DNA of 64,000 nt from Yoonia litorea (GTDB lineage: Bacteria > Pseudomonadota > Alphaproteobacteria > Rhodobacterales > Rhodobacteraceae): assembly GCF_900114675.1 (NCBI RefSeq), contig NZ_FOZM01000001.1:1798001-1862000 (forward strand). Reading direction: 5' to 3'. Position numbers and translations under genes: made by a program. Positions 1-7,778 of this stretch are shown piece after piece. Within the stretch, counting starts at the first letter, position 1. Each line of letters begins with the position of its first letter. Below the pieces are notes generated by a model. It was not told where the DNA came from. It worked only from the letters and a program-made list of their open reading frames with translations, and did not search any database.

Positions 1-1113
1 GTCCAACATCCATGCAGCTATCCCGACAATCGGGGCCGCGACCATATAGGGCAGATACGTGCGACTGGCCTCCCGCACATCGGGTGCAGTTGTCATGATA
101 TCGATCGCAATTGGACCAAAAATCGCAAAGCAGATTGAAAGCCCCACACAGATCACACCGCCCCAAAAACTTGCAAGCAGCGCCGAACGTCTAAGCGTGG
201 CCCGTGCGCGTGCACCCAGCGCATTCCCGACAAGCGCTTCTGCCGAAAACGCAAAGCCATCGAGGGCATAGGCGGTCACCTGCAGAAACTGCATCAGGAT
301 CTGGTTTGCAGCCAGTTGCACGTCGCCGAAGCCAGAGCCAAAGAACAGAAAGCTCACAAAGATCGCTTGCAGCAAGACCGACCTGATCAGGATATCGGAG
401 TTCACGACAGCCATATGTTTCAGGCGGACCAGATCGAAAATGCGCGCGGCCGTCCGCCATGCTGTGCCGGCAAACACATGCCTGCAAAACCAAAGGCCCA
501 GCGCCAGACCACCCCATTCAGCAATAAAGGTGGCCCAGGCGACGCCTGATATGCCCCACCCCATTTGCAGGCCGAGCATATAGCTGAGAATGATGTTTCC
601 GCCGTTCATCGCAACCTGCAGCACCAGAACCGTCTTTGTCCGTTCTTGTGCGATCAGCCATCCGGTGATGCCGTAGAGTGCGATGGTCGCAGGTGCCGAC
701 CAGATCCGGATTTCCATATAGTCGCGGGCGAGGCTTTCGACTTCGGCGCTTGCAGGCGACAACCAGAACGCACCTTGGAAGATCAGTGCCTGCCCCAAAA
801 TCATCACAAGGCCCGCCGTAACGCCGATGAGCAACGCACGCGACAAAAGCGCGTGGACTTCGTCAGTGTCGTCTGCGCCGACTGCCTGACTGGTCAGACC
901 TGTCGTTCCCATCCGCAGGAAGCCAAAAATCCAATAGACGGCAGAGAGGATGATTGCTCCGATACCGACGGCGCCGATTGGTGCGGCTTCGCCAAGCTGA
1001 CCAACAACGCCTGTATCCACGACCCCCAAAATTGGCACGGTCGCATTCGACAGCACAATCGGCAGCGCAATACCCAATACGCGCCGGTGGGTGACATTAC
1101 GGACGTTAGCCAT
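1..1113 (-). CDS. MATE family efflux transporter (partial, 3' end beyond left edge)
   Basis: Inner-membrane multidrug/metabolite:cation antiporter of the MATE (DinF-like) family. Reading the minus strand from the ATG at 1113 gives 371 uninterrupted codons to the window edge, so roughly the last 60-80 residues of a typical ~440-residue MATE protein are missing. The protein starts MANVRNVTHRRVL and is a run of hydrophobic segments; the early PIVLSNATVPILGVVDTGVVG region is the typical first MATE helix. Its start overlaps the upstream thioesterase stop by 8 nt, so the two are probably co-transcribed. Substrate cannot be inferred. Confidence 0.9.
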   Translation of the reverse strand, partial: MANVRNVTHRRVLGIALPIVLSNATVPILGVVDTGVVGQLGEAAPIGAVGIGAIILSAVYWIFGFLRMGTTGLTSQAVGADDTDEVHALLSRALLIGVTAGLVMILGQALIFQGAFWLSPASAEVESLARDYMEIRIWSAPATIALYGITGWLIAQERTKTVLVLQVAMNGGNIILSYMLGLQMGWGISGVAWATFIAEWGGLALGLWFCRHVFAGTAWRTAARIFDLVRLKHMAVVNSDILIRSVLLQAIFVSFLFFGSGFGDVQLAANQILMQFLQVTAYALDGFAFSAEALVGNALGARARATLRRSALLASFWGGVICVGLSICFAIFGPIAIDIMTTAPDVREASRTYLPYMVAAPIVGIAAWMLD

Positions 1114-1600
1114 CGCGGCTTGGCATCAGGAAGTGACCTGTTCCTTGCGCGATAAGACGGTTGCGGTTGTCCTGCCATGCCTCGACGTGGACCGACGCAA
1201 ACCGGCGACCGGAGCGATTGACGCGCGCCCGCGCGTAGGCATCGCGCGGCAGACCGGACCGCAGGTAATCAATTGTGAAATCGATTGTCTTTGGAAACGA
1301 CAGACTGGGCGCGGCTTCATCCAGACGCCCGGCTTCAAGGTCATCCCAGATCATCGCCCAGCTGAGTTCAACGATGGCCGTCACCTCAAGAAATGCCGCA
1401 GTCACACCCCCATGAAGCGCAGGTAGCATCGGATTGCCAATCAGCTTGTCGGCGTAAGGCAGGATGGCAGTCAGTTCATCGCCCCGTCGATCCACCTGAA
1501 TGCCCAAGAACTGGATATACGGTACGCCCGCAATAAGCGTCTGGAGTGCTGCATCGCGGCGCTGTTTGACCACCTGGACTGGCTCAGGCTTGCGGATCAT
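1106..1600 (-). CDS. PaaI-family hotdog thioesterase A
   Basis: Predicted acyl-CoA thioesterase, 164 aa, single hotdog domain. The HGG motif at residues 63-65 (LPALHGGVTAAFLE) is the PaaI-type active-site region. The ATG at 1600 was chosen because it has a good Shine-Dalgarno (GGAAAGGGG) and overlaps the upstream thioesterase stop in an ATGA arrangement; the open frame continues 38 codons further but without support. It is the second of two neighbouring paralogous thioesterases and overlaps the MATE gene downstream. Likely hydrolyses an aromatic or medium-chain acyl-CoA; the exact substrate is unknown. Confidence 0.88.
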   Translation of the reverse strand: MIRKPEPVQVVKQRRDAALQTLIAGVPYIQFLGIQVDRRGDELTAILPYADKLIGNPMLPALHGGVTAAFLEVTAIVELSWAMIWDDLEAGRLDEAAPSLSFPKTIDFTIDYLRSGLPRDAYARARVNRSGRRFASVHVEAWQDNRNRLIAQGTGHFLMPSRDG

Positions 1601-2037
1601 GGCTTGCCCCTTTCCAAGGCAAATGCCCCTGTTGCTGTTGCCACCGGCCGTGATGGGTCTCCGTCCACGGCCGTTGCGCGGACAAATGCGACCGACCGGG
1701 TCACATGGTAGCATTCCGCCACTGCCGTGATCGTCTCACCAGGCGTTGCCGACCGCATATAGTCAATCCGCAGGTCAAGTGTCGCTGTCGCAACAGGCGA
1801 AGACGGATGCGCCATCACCGCCGCACCGGCACAGGTGTCCATGAGCGTGGAAACGGCCCCACCATGTATGACGCCGGTTTCAGGGTCTCCCACGAGCCGT
1901 TTGTCATAGGCCATGCTGATGGTCGCTTTCCCATCAGCTATTTCGCTCAATTTCATGCCAAGCTCGCCCGCATGGGGGATGGCCTCGATAAATTTACGCG
2001 CAATCATCTCGCGGCGGCTATCAGTCGTTTCTGACAT
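1597..2037 (-). CDS. PaaI-family hotdog thioesterase B
   Basis: Predicted acyl-CoA thioesterase, 146 aa. The motif GVIHGGAVSTLMDTCAG with HGG at residues 58-60 and the following Asp-Thr matches the PaaI/YbgC-like hotdog active site better than its neighbour does. The ATG at 2037 begins MSETTDSRREMIARKF. The stop overlaps the start of thioesterase A by ATGA, so translation is probably coupled. First gene of a three-gene minus-strand unit (thioesterase B, thioesterase A, MATE), divergent from the MerR gene at 2184. The two thioesterases share the fold but are quite diverged, so specialised substrates are likely. Confidence 0.88.
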   Translation of the reverse strand: MSETTDSRREMIARKFIEAIPHAGELGMKLSEIADGKATISMAYDKRLVGDPETGVIHGGAVSTLMDTCAGAAVMAHPSSPVATATLDLRIDYMRSATPGETITAVAECYHVTRSVAFVRATAVDGDPSRPVATATGAFALERGKP

Positions 2038-2183
2038 TGCAGTCTCCGGTGTGTCAGGTTCCGCGTTACAGACTTTGGCAACCATTTGCCAGTTCTGCCG
2101 CCGGCGAGTTTGTGACCACAGGGCTGGATATGGCGTTGTGCACACCTACCCTTGACGCTACGGTATGGCGCAGGGAGGAATTA

Positions 2184-2552
2184 ATGTCAGAAATACGCCT
2201 GTCATTTAAAGAAATGTGCGCGAAATTCGATGTGACACCGCGCACGCTCCGCTACTATGAATACATCGAACTTCTCTCGCCTGAGAAAGAAGGACGCTCG
2301 CGTTTTTACGGACCCAAAGAACTTGCGAGGATGACACTCATTCTGCGCGGGCGCCGTTTCGGGTTCTCGCTTGAAGACATCCGTCAATGGCTGCTGATCT
2401 ACGAACACGAAGGTACTGAGGCGCAGATGCGCGAATGGGTGGCGCTGGCTGACAAGCAGTTGGTGGAGTTGGCCGACCAGAAAAAGCAGCTCGAAGAGAC
2501 GATTCAGGAATTGCAGAATCTCAGAGACGAGACCGCCGAAACACTCGGATAA
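2184..2552 (+). CDS. MerR family transcriptional regulator 1
   Basis: DNA-binding regulator of 122 aa. The N-terminal winged helix-turn-helix ([26 protein letters not shown], described in part) is followed by a long charged C-terminal helix (ADKQLVELADQKKQLEETI) typical of the dimerising coiled coil; no metal-binding cysteines are seen. ATG at 2184 has a strong GGGAGGA ribosome site. It is closely similar to the second MerR protein at 2879, including the GRRFGFSLEDIRQ segment. Position upstream of beta-oxidation genes suggests control of fatty-acid or branched-chain acyl-CoA catabolism, as known for some proteobacterial MerR proteins; that is inference. Confidence 0.9.
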   Translation: MSEIRLSFKEMCAKFDVTPRTLRYYEYIELLSPEKEGRSRFYGPKELARMTLILRGRRFGFSLEDIRQWLLIYEHEGTEAQMREWVALADKQLVELADQKKQLEETIQELQNLRDETAETLG

Positions 2553-2784
2553 GCAGCGGCGCTTCGCCAAACGAACCTCACAATGAGATGAGTATTTGGG
2601 CAACCAATCGACCTGCCTCCTTGTCCTCCGGCGTTGATCCGACGTTTCTGGATGGACAACAAAGAGTCCAAAATCCCATACTTAAAACGTTTGCGGCGAC
2701 AAAATTGAAAATCTTCCGAGAATTTTTATTGCGTCAATTCCACCTCGTTTTTTCCTGACCTTTCGTCAGCTTCGCTGTGACGCC

Positions 2785-2832
2785 ACGTTACGTTTACGTG
2801 CGCGTCAACTTTGCTTGTATGGTGCCTATATC
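2785..2832 (+). promoter_or_regulatory. Candidate MerR operator/promoter before the second MerR gene
   Basis: The stretch 2785-2809 holds repeated ACGT steps (ACGTTACGTTTACGT, then GCGCGTCAAC) resembling the ACGTnnACGT sites described for MerR-type (LiuR-like) regulators of acyl-CoA catabolism. GTCAAC at 2804-2809 and TATATC at 2827-2832 are 17 bp apart and could be -35 and -10 elements. The rest of the 326-bp gap (2553-2878) shows no gene. Similarity to the operator is by eye only. Confidence 0.4.
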
Positions 2833-2878
2833 CTTCGCAAGTGCATGGCATTCGGAACACGCACATAGGAATGAACAG

Positions 2879-3280
2879 ATGACGACCGAGACGCTGAATA
2901 TTCGAGAAATGTGTGACGCATTTGATGTGACGCCACGCACACTTCGTTTTTACGAAGCCAAGGAACTGCTTTTCCCGATCCGCGAAGGGCAGAAGCGCCT
3001 TTTCACAAAGCGCGACCGCGCACGACTGAAGCTGATCCTGCGCGGCAAGCGCTTCGGCTTTAGCCTCGAAGAAATCCGCCAACTGCTCGACCTGTACCAC
3101 ATGAACGACGGTCAGGAAGCTCAGTTGTCAAAGACATACGTTCTTGCCGAACGGCACCTCGCAGCGATGGAGGCCCAAAAGGCCGAGCTGGAAGAAGCAA
3201 TCGGTGAGCTGAAAGAGCAAATGGCCTGGGGCGCTGAAAAGCTTGCGCAACTTGCCAAGAAAAAATCCTCGGCTGCCTAA
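2879..3280 (+). CDS. MerR family transcriptional regulator 2
   Basis: 133-aa MerR regulator with an N-terminal helix-turn-helix ([19 protein letters not shown]), an [16 protein letters not shown] linker region and a C-terminal coiled coil rich in Glu/Lys that ends in [11 protein letters not shown] at 2879 follows an AGGAA ribosome site. Only 38 bp separate its stop from the acyl-CoA dehydrogenase start, so it may be co-transcribed with the beta-oxidation genes and autoregulated via the ACGT-rich site upstream. No effector-binding cysteines are visible; an acyl-CoA effector is plausible but unproven. Confidence 0.9.
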   Translation: MTTETLNIREMCDAFDVTPRTLRFYEAKELLFPIREGQKRLFTKRDRARLKLILRGKRFGFSLEEIRQLLDLYHMNDGQEAQLSKTYVLAERHLAAMEAQKAELEEAIGELKEQMAWGAEKLAQLAKKKSSAA

Positions 3281-3318
3281 AGGCACGCCCGAGACCAACC
3301 CAAACGGAGAGACACAAG

Positions 3319-5097
3319 ATGCCGATCTACAATGCACCCACAAAAGACATTCAGTTTGTGCTGCATGACCTGCTGAAAGTCAGCGAACAGGATATTCCCG
3401 GGTTCGAGGATCTCGACCGCGACTTTACCAATGCGGTTGTCGAAGAGGCCGGTAAGGTCGCATCTGAAGTGCTCCACCCGCTGAACGTCGTGGGCGACAC
3501 GGAAGGTTGCGTTCTGGAAAACGGCGTGGTTCGTACTCCGACCGGTTTCAAAGAAGCGTTTGAGCAAATGAAAGAAGGCGGCTGGACCGCAATGGACTGC
3601 GATCCGGAATACGGCGGCCAGGGTCTGCCATATGTGATGCACACAGCGGCACAGGAACCGTTTGTCTCTGCCAACATGGCCTTCAATATGTATCAGGGCC
3701 TGACGCATGGCGCCTATTCGGCAATCCATGCGCATGGTTCGGAAGAGCAAAAGCAGAAATACCTGCCCAAGATGGTCACTTGCGAGTGGACCGGCACCAT
3801 GAACCTGACTGAGCCGCACTGCGGCACCGACTTGGGTCTGATGCGCACCAAAGCAGTCCCTCAGGGTGATGGCAGCTACAAAATCTCCGGCCAAAAGATC
3901 TTCATCTCCGCCGGTGAACACGACATGGCTGAAAACATCATCCACCTCGTACTGGCCAAAATTCAGGGCGGTCCGGAAGGCATCAAAGGCGTCTCCCTCT
4001 TCATCGTGCCCAAGTTCCTTGTGAACGATGACGGCTCGCTGGGTCAGCGCAACGGTGTCGCCGTTGGCAAGATCGAAGAAAAGATGGGCATCCACGGCAA
4101 CTCGACATGTGTGATGAACTACGACGAGGCCGTTGGCTATCTTGTCGGCGAAGAGCACAAAGGCATGCGTGCGATGTTCACGATGATGAACGAAGCGCGT
4201 CTTGGCGTCGGCCTGCAGGGCTACGCGCAAGCCGAAAGCGCCTACCAGAATGCGGTTGCCTATGCTGTTGATCGTCTGCAGGGACGCGATGTCACCGGCG
4301 CCAAGAACCCTGACGGTCCCGCCGATCCGCTGATCGTGCATCCTGATATCCGCCGCAACCTGATGGACCAGAAGTCCTTCGTCGAAGGTGCACGTGCTTT
4401 CACCTTCTGGGGGGCCTATCTGATCGACCGCGCCCACAAGAACAACGACGCGGACGCTGACGGCCTCATCTCGCTTATGACACCGGTCATCAAAGGTTTC
4501 CTGACCGATAAGGGCTTTGAGTATGCAACAGCGGCCCAGCAGGTCTACGGTGGCCATGGCTACATCGAAGAATGGGGCATGTCACAGTATGCGCGCGATG
4601 CGCGTATTGCCATGATCTATGAAGGCGCGAACGGCATTCAGGCACTTGACCTTGTGGGCCGCAAGCTCGCACAGGACGGCGGCAAGCATGTCATGGCGTT
4701 CTTTGAAATGATCAAGACTTTCATCAAAGAGAACGAAGGCAACGAAGCGCTGAAAAAGGACTTCCTTGATCCGCTGAAAGCCGCGTCGAAAGACCTGCAA
4801 GCCGCTGGCATGTATTTCATGCAGAATGGCATGAAGAACCCCAACAATGCGCTGTCAGGCTCTTATGACTTCATGCACATGATGGGTCACGTCTGCCTTG
4901 GTCTGATGTGGGCACGGATGGCGAAGGCTGCGATGGAAGCGCTGGAGGCCGGTGCATCTGACACCGCATTCTACGAAACCAAAATCGCGACTGGCCGCTA
5001 CTACATGGCGCGCCAACTGCCAGCCACATCGATGCATCTTGCCCGCATCAATACCGGTGCCGACACTGTCATGGCACTTGAGGCCGCAAACTTCTAA
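3319..5097 (+). CDS. Acyl-CoA dehydrogenase with C-terminal extension domain (FadE/DmdC-like)
   Basis: FAD-dependent alpha,beta-dehydrogenation of acyl-CoA, first oxidative step of beta-oxidation. At 592 aa it belongs to the long acyl-CoA dehydrogenase class with an extra C-terminal helical domain, the class that includes DmdC of DMSP demethylation. The segment [15 protein letters not shown] is the FAD/acyl-CoA binding middle-domain motif; the catalytic base is Glu435 in [12 protein letters not shown] at 3319 follows GGAGAGACACAAG. It sits between a MerR gene and a GST-thiolase-FadB group, which argues for general fatty-acid oxidation rather than specifically methylmercaptopropionyl-CoA; the substrate cannot be decided from sequence alone. 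Confidence 0.92.
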   Translation: MPIYNAPTKDIQFVLHDLLKVSEQDIPGFEDLDRDFTNAVVEEAGKVASEVLHPLNVVGDTEGCVLENGVVRTPTGFKEAFEQMKEGGWTAMDCDPEYGGQGLPYVMHTAAQEPFVSANMAFNMYQGLTHGAYSAIHAHGSEEQKQKYLPKMVTCEWTGTMNLTEPHCGTDLGLMRTKAVPQGDGSYKISGQKIFISAGEHDMAENIIHLVLAKIQGGPEGIKGVSLFIVPKFLVNDDGSLGQRNGVAVGKIEEKMGIHGNSTCVMNYDEAVGYLVGEEHKGMRAMFTMMNEARLGVGLQGYAQAESAYQNAVAYAVDRLQGRDVTGAKNPDGPADPLIVHPDIRRNLMDQKSFVEGARAFTFWGAYLIDRAHKNNDADADGLISLMTPVIKGFLTDKGFEYATAAQQVYGGHGYIEEWGMSQYARDARIAMIYEGANGIQALDLVGRKLAQDGGKHVMAFFEMIKTFIKENEGNEALKKDFLDPLKAASKDLQAAGMYFMQNGMKNPNNALSGSYDFMHMMGHVCLGLMWARMAKAAMEALEAGASDTAFYETKIATGRYYMARQLPATSMHLARINTGADTVMALEAANF

Positions 5098-5170
5098 GGC
5101 CTCGCTCTCGTGATACTGCAGGCGGCGCAATCCAGTGACCGGATCGCGCCGCCAGTGATACCCCTCGGAG

Positions 5171-5203
5171 CCTCCGGCGGGAGTTTTTAGGCCAAGATGA
5201 AGG
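5171..5203 (+). repeat. Rhodobacteraceae-type intergenic repeat (copy 1), terminator-like
   Basis: CCTCCGGCGGGAGT followed by a run of T and then GGCCAAGATGAAGG. The CTCC-GGCG-GGAG mini-hairpin plus TTTTT resembles a short intrinsic terminator behind the acyl-CoA dehydrogenase. A related copy lies at 62199-62227, and an inverted partial copy at 5334-5354. The remaining 305-bp gap (5098-5402) shows no gene, only this pair and a small GC hairpin just before the GST ribosome site. Confidence 0.6.
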
Positions 5204-5333
5204 TGGAAGCTCCACCCCGGCCTTGAGACAAGAACCGGGGCTTCACCTTGGACGCCAAGTCGCTCTCCAGCTATTGGCGCGCTCCGAGGGTCGGCCATTA
5301 GGGTTAACGTTCTGCTAACGCGGAATCGCCTCC

Positions 5334-5354
5334 CTTCATCTTGGCCAAAAACTC
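5334..5354 (-). repeat. Inverted partial copy of the intergenic repeat
   Basis: CTTCATCTTGGCCAAAAACTC is the reverse complement of the 3' part of the repeat at 5181-5203 (GAGTTTTT, one extra A, then GGCCAAGATGAAG). The two copies face each other across about 130 bp and could pair into a long stem in RNA. Whether this is chance insertion of a common repeat or a functional structure is unknown. Confidence 0.55.
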
Positions 5355-5402
5355 AAATCCGGCCCGCGAAAACGGGCCGCCGTTCTGGGAGGAGCGCGGA
5401 CG

Positions 5403-6032
5403 ATGAAACTGCATTGCTTTGGCGAAAGCGGAAACGCCTACAAGGCGGCGTTAACTCTGACACTGGCCGAAGAGCCGTGGGAGGTCGCCTTTGTGAATTT
5501 CTTCAAAGGCGCCACCCGCACACCGGAATACCGTGCCCTTAACGTCATGGGCGAAGTCCCTGTGTTGGAAGATGGCGATACTGTTCTGACCCAATCTGCT
5601 GTCATTCAGGATTATATCAGCAGCAAAACCGGCAAGCTGGGCGGGAAATCCGCAGCTGAGCGCCGTGAGGTCTTGCGCTGGATGTTTTTTGACAACCACA
5701 AGGTCAGCGGTGTCGCCGGTTCCTTGCGCTTCAACATGAATTTTCTGCCTGAAGAAAAGCGCAATGCGGAGGTGAACGATTTTTTGGCGATGCGCCTGGC
5801 CTCTGCGCTCAAGGTCATGGAGACGCATTTGGGCAGCCAGAAATGGCTTGCTGGAGACGAGATCACAATCGCTGACATCGCGTGCTGTGGATACCTCTTC
5901 TATCCCGAGCACTTTACGTTTGATCGTCAGCACTACCCGAACATCGACACGTGGCTGGATGCAATCGCTGACCAGCCAGGTTGGAAACACCCCTATGATT
6001 TGATGCCGCGCGCCTTGGGTGCCGTGGAATAA
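5403..6032 (+). CDS. Glutathione S-transferase family protein (beta-oxidation cluster)
   Basis: 209-aa cytosolic GST. The N-terminal thioredoxin-like domain (about residues 1-78) contains GEVPVLEDGDTVLTQSAVI, with the conserved cis-Pro (VPVL) and the glutathione-binding Gln-Ser (QS). The rest is an alpha-helical domain with the LAGDEITIADIACCGYLF motif, including the conserved Asp of the GST folding box. ATG at 5403 follows a GGAGGAGCG ribosome site. It lies between acyl-CoA dehydrogenase and thiolase, only 12 bp from the latter, so it is probably part of the operon; a role in removing reactive acyl or thiol by-products is inference. Confidence 0.9.
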   Translation: MKLHCFGESGNAYKAALTLTLAEEPWEVAFVNFFKGATRTPEYRALNVMGEVPVLEDGDTVLTQSAVIQDYISSKTGKLGGKSAAERREVLRWMFFDNHKVSGVAGSLRFNMNFLPEEKRNAEVNDFLAMRLASALKVMETHLGSQKWLAGDEITIADIACCGYLFYPEHFTFDRQHYPNIDTWLDAIADQPGWKHPYDLMPRALGAVE

Positions 6033-6044
6033 CCGGAGGAAATA

Positions 6045-7256
6045 ATGACCGAAGCCTATATCTTTGATGCAATCCGTACACCGCGCGGCAAAGGCCGCAA
6101 GGACGGCAGTTTGCACGAAGTCACCTCGGCACGCCTGTCGGCTGGCGTGCTGAACGCCCTCAAGGACCGCAACGGTCTTGAAGGCCATGCCGTCGAAGAT
6201 GTGATTTGGGGCAATGTGACCCAAGTGGGCGAACAGGGCGGCTGCCTTGCCCGCACGGCTGTGCTCGCATCGGACCTTGACCAGTCGATCCCGGGTCTTG
6301 CGATCAACCGCTTTTGTGCTTCGGGCATGGAAGCGGTGAACCTTGCCGCAAACCAGGTCAAGGGCGGTGCCGGTGGGGCGTATATCGCCGGTGGTGTCGA
6401 AATGATGGGTCGTGTCGCGATGGGTTCCGATGGGGCGGCGATCGCTGTGGACCCGTCCATTGCGATGGAAACCTATTTCGTACCGCAAGGCATCTCTGCT
6501 GATATCATCGCGACGGAATACGGCTTTAGCCGCGATGATGCCGACCAGCTTGCCATGGAGAGCCAGAAGCGCGCCAAGGCGGCTTGGGACGATAACCGTT
6601 TTGAAAAGTCCATCGTGGCCGTCAAAGACGTCAATGGCCTGCCAATTCTCGACCACGACGAATACATGCGGCCTGAGACCAACATGCAGACGTTGGGCTC
6701 ATTGAACCCTGCCTTCCAGGCGATGGGCGAGGTGATGCCGGGCTTCGATAAAGTTGCGCTGATGAAGTATCCGCATCTTGAGAAAATCAACCACATCCAT
6801 CACGCCGGCAACTCGTCGGGAATTGTCGATGGTGCAGCAGGTCTGTTGATCGGTTCTAAAGAATGGGGCGAGGCCAACGGTCTGAAGCCGCGCGCGCGCA
6901 TCAGGGCCACCGCGAAAATCGGGACCGACCCGACGATCATGCTGACGGGTCCTGTGCCGGTGACCGAGAAAATTCTGGCTGACGGCGGCATGGCCATCGG
7001 CGACATCGACTTGTTTGAGGTCAACGAAGCATTCGCTTCGGTGGTGCTGCGCTTCATGCAGGCCTTTGACGTGGATGACAGCGTCGTCAACGTCAATGGC
7101 GGTTCGATCGCGATGGGTCACCCGCTTGGTGCCACCGGCGCGATCATCATCGGTACCCTGCTGGACGAGCTTGAGCGCACTGGCAAAGGCACTGGTCTTG
7201 CGACGCTTTGCATCGCCTCAGGCATGGGTGCTGCGACAATCATCGAGCGGGTGTGA
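6045..7256 (+). CDS. fadA: Acetyl-CoA C-acyltransferase (3-ketoacyl-CoA thiolase)
   Basis: Thiolytic cleavage of 3-ketoacyl-CoA to acetyl-CoA and a shortened acyl-CoA, the last step of beta-oxidation. The 403-aa protein has the full thiolase triad: nucleophilic Cys91 ([11 protein letters not shown]), His359 (GHPLGATGA) and Cys389 (CIASGMGAA). Length and motifs match FadA-type thiolases. A GGAGG ribosome site precedes ATG 6045. It is followed after 3 bp by the NTF2-like gene. A biosynthetic acetyl-CoA acetyltransferase role is less likely given the neighbouring FadB-type gene. Confidence 0.94.
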   Translation: MTEAYIFDAIRTPRGKGRKDGSLHEVTSARLSAGVLNALKDRNGLEGHAVEDVIWGNVTQVGEQGGCLARTAVLASDLDQSIPGLAINRFCASGMEAVNLAANQVKGGAGGAYIAGGVEMMGRVAMGSDGAAIAVDPSIAMETYFVPQGISADIIATEYGFSRDDADQLAMESQKRAKAAWDDNRFEKSIVAVKDVNGLPILDHDEYMRPETNMQTLGSLNPAFQAMGEVMPGFDKVALMKYPHLEKINHIHHAGNSSGIVDGAAGLLIGSKEWGEANGLKPRARIRATAKIGTDPTIMLTGPVPVTEKILADGGMAIGDIDLFEVNEAFASVVLRFMQAFDVDDSVVNVNGGSIAMGHPLGATGAIIIGTLLDELERTGKGTGLATLCIASGMGAATIIERV

Positions 7257-7259
7257 TCA

Positions 7260-7721
7260 TTGTCCGAGAGCAATCTCATCTCAGCAAGTGACATTGCCAT
7301 GGCGGTTCTTGAGGTCACCGGCGAGGCGCTCCTCTCCGGTGATTTCGAGATGTTTGCCAGCGTCTTCCAGGTGCCGCAAACCATCGTGACCCTCGATCAA
7401 AGGATCAGCGTGGCAACGCTGGACGATCTGCGCCGGGTTTTCGAGGGCGTTCATGCCCACTACGTCGAAACCGGCGTTGTTGAACTGGACCGCAAGGTCG
7501 TTGAGGCCGCCTATCTGTCACCCACGAAGGTTGTCTCAACCCATACCACTGTGACGCGCTCCCCGACTCACGGGGAAACTGTCCGCCAACCTGTTTTTTC
7601 GACAATCGAGAAAATTGGAACGACGTGGAAAGTTACCAGCGGGGAATACGCTCTCGACAAGAATGACGGGCGCGCCAAGGCGATGGCCCTCGCAGCACAG
7701 AATGACGCGGGAACCGAGTGA
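7260..7721 (+). CDS. NTF2/SnoaL-like hypothetical protein in beta-oxidation operon
   Basis: 153-aa protein of unknown function. The pattern of an N-terminal helix ([20 protein letters not shown]), a short strand-rich middle, and the ending [20 protein letters not shown] resembles the cone-shaped NTF2/SnoaL fold used by small isomerases and ligand-binding proteins. The start is a TTG at 7260, four bases behind the thiolase stop, with only a weak GAGCGGG upstream; an internal ATG at 7299 is the alternative. Its tight placement between fadA and the FadB gene suggests a role linked to beta-oxidation, but no catalytic residue is recognised. Confidence 0.75.
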   Translation: MSESNLISASDIAMAVLEVTGEALLSGDFEMFASVFQVPQTIVTLDQRISVATLDDLRRVFEGVHAHYVETGVVELDRKVVEAAYLSPTKVVSTHTTVTRSPTHGETVRQPVFSTIEKIGTTWKVTSGEYALDKNDGRAKAMALAAQNDAGTE

Positions 7722-7778
7722 GGATCCCGGATAAATTTTAACGGAGGCTCTGGCAGAGCCTGAACAGCGGAAAACGAA

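Noticed and set aside
3277..4557. A 426-codon minus-strand open frame opposite the acyl-CoA dehydrogenase
   Set aside because: Shadow of the dehydrogenase gene; no motifs, no start signal.
5451..6656. A 401-codon minus-strand open frame across GST and thiolase
   Set aside because: It crosses two real genes on the other strand and shows no domain.
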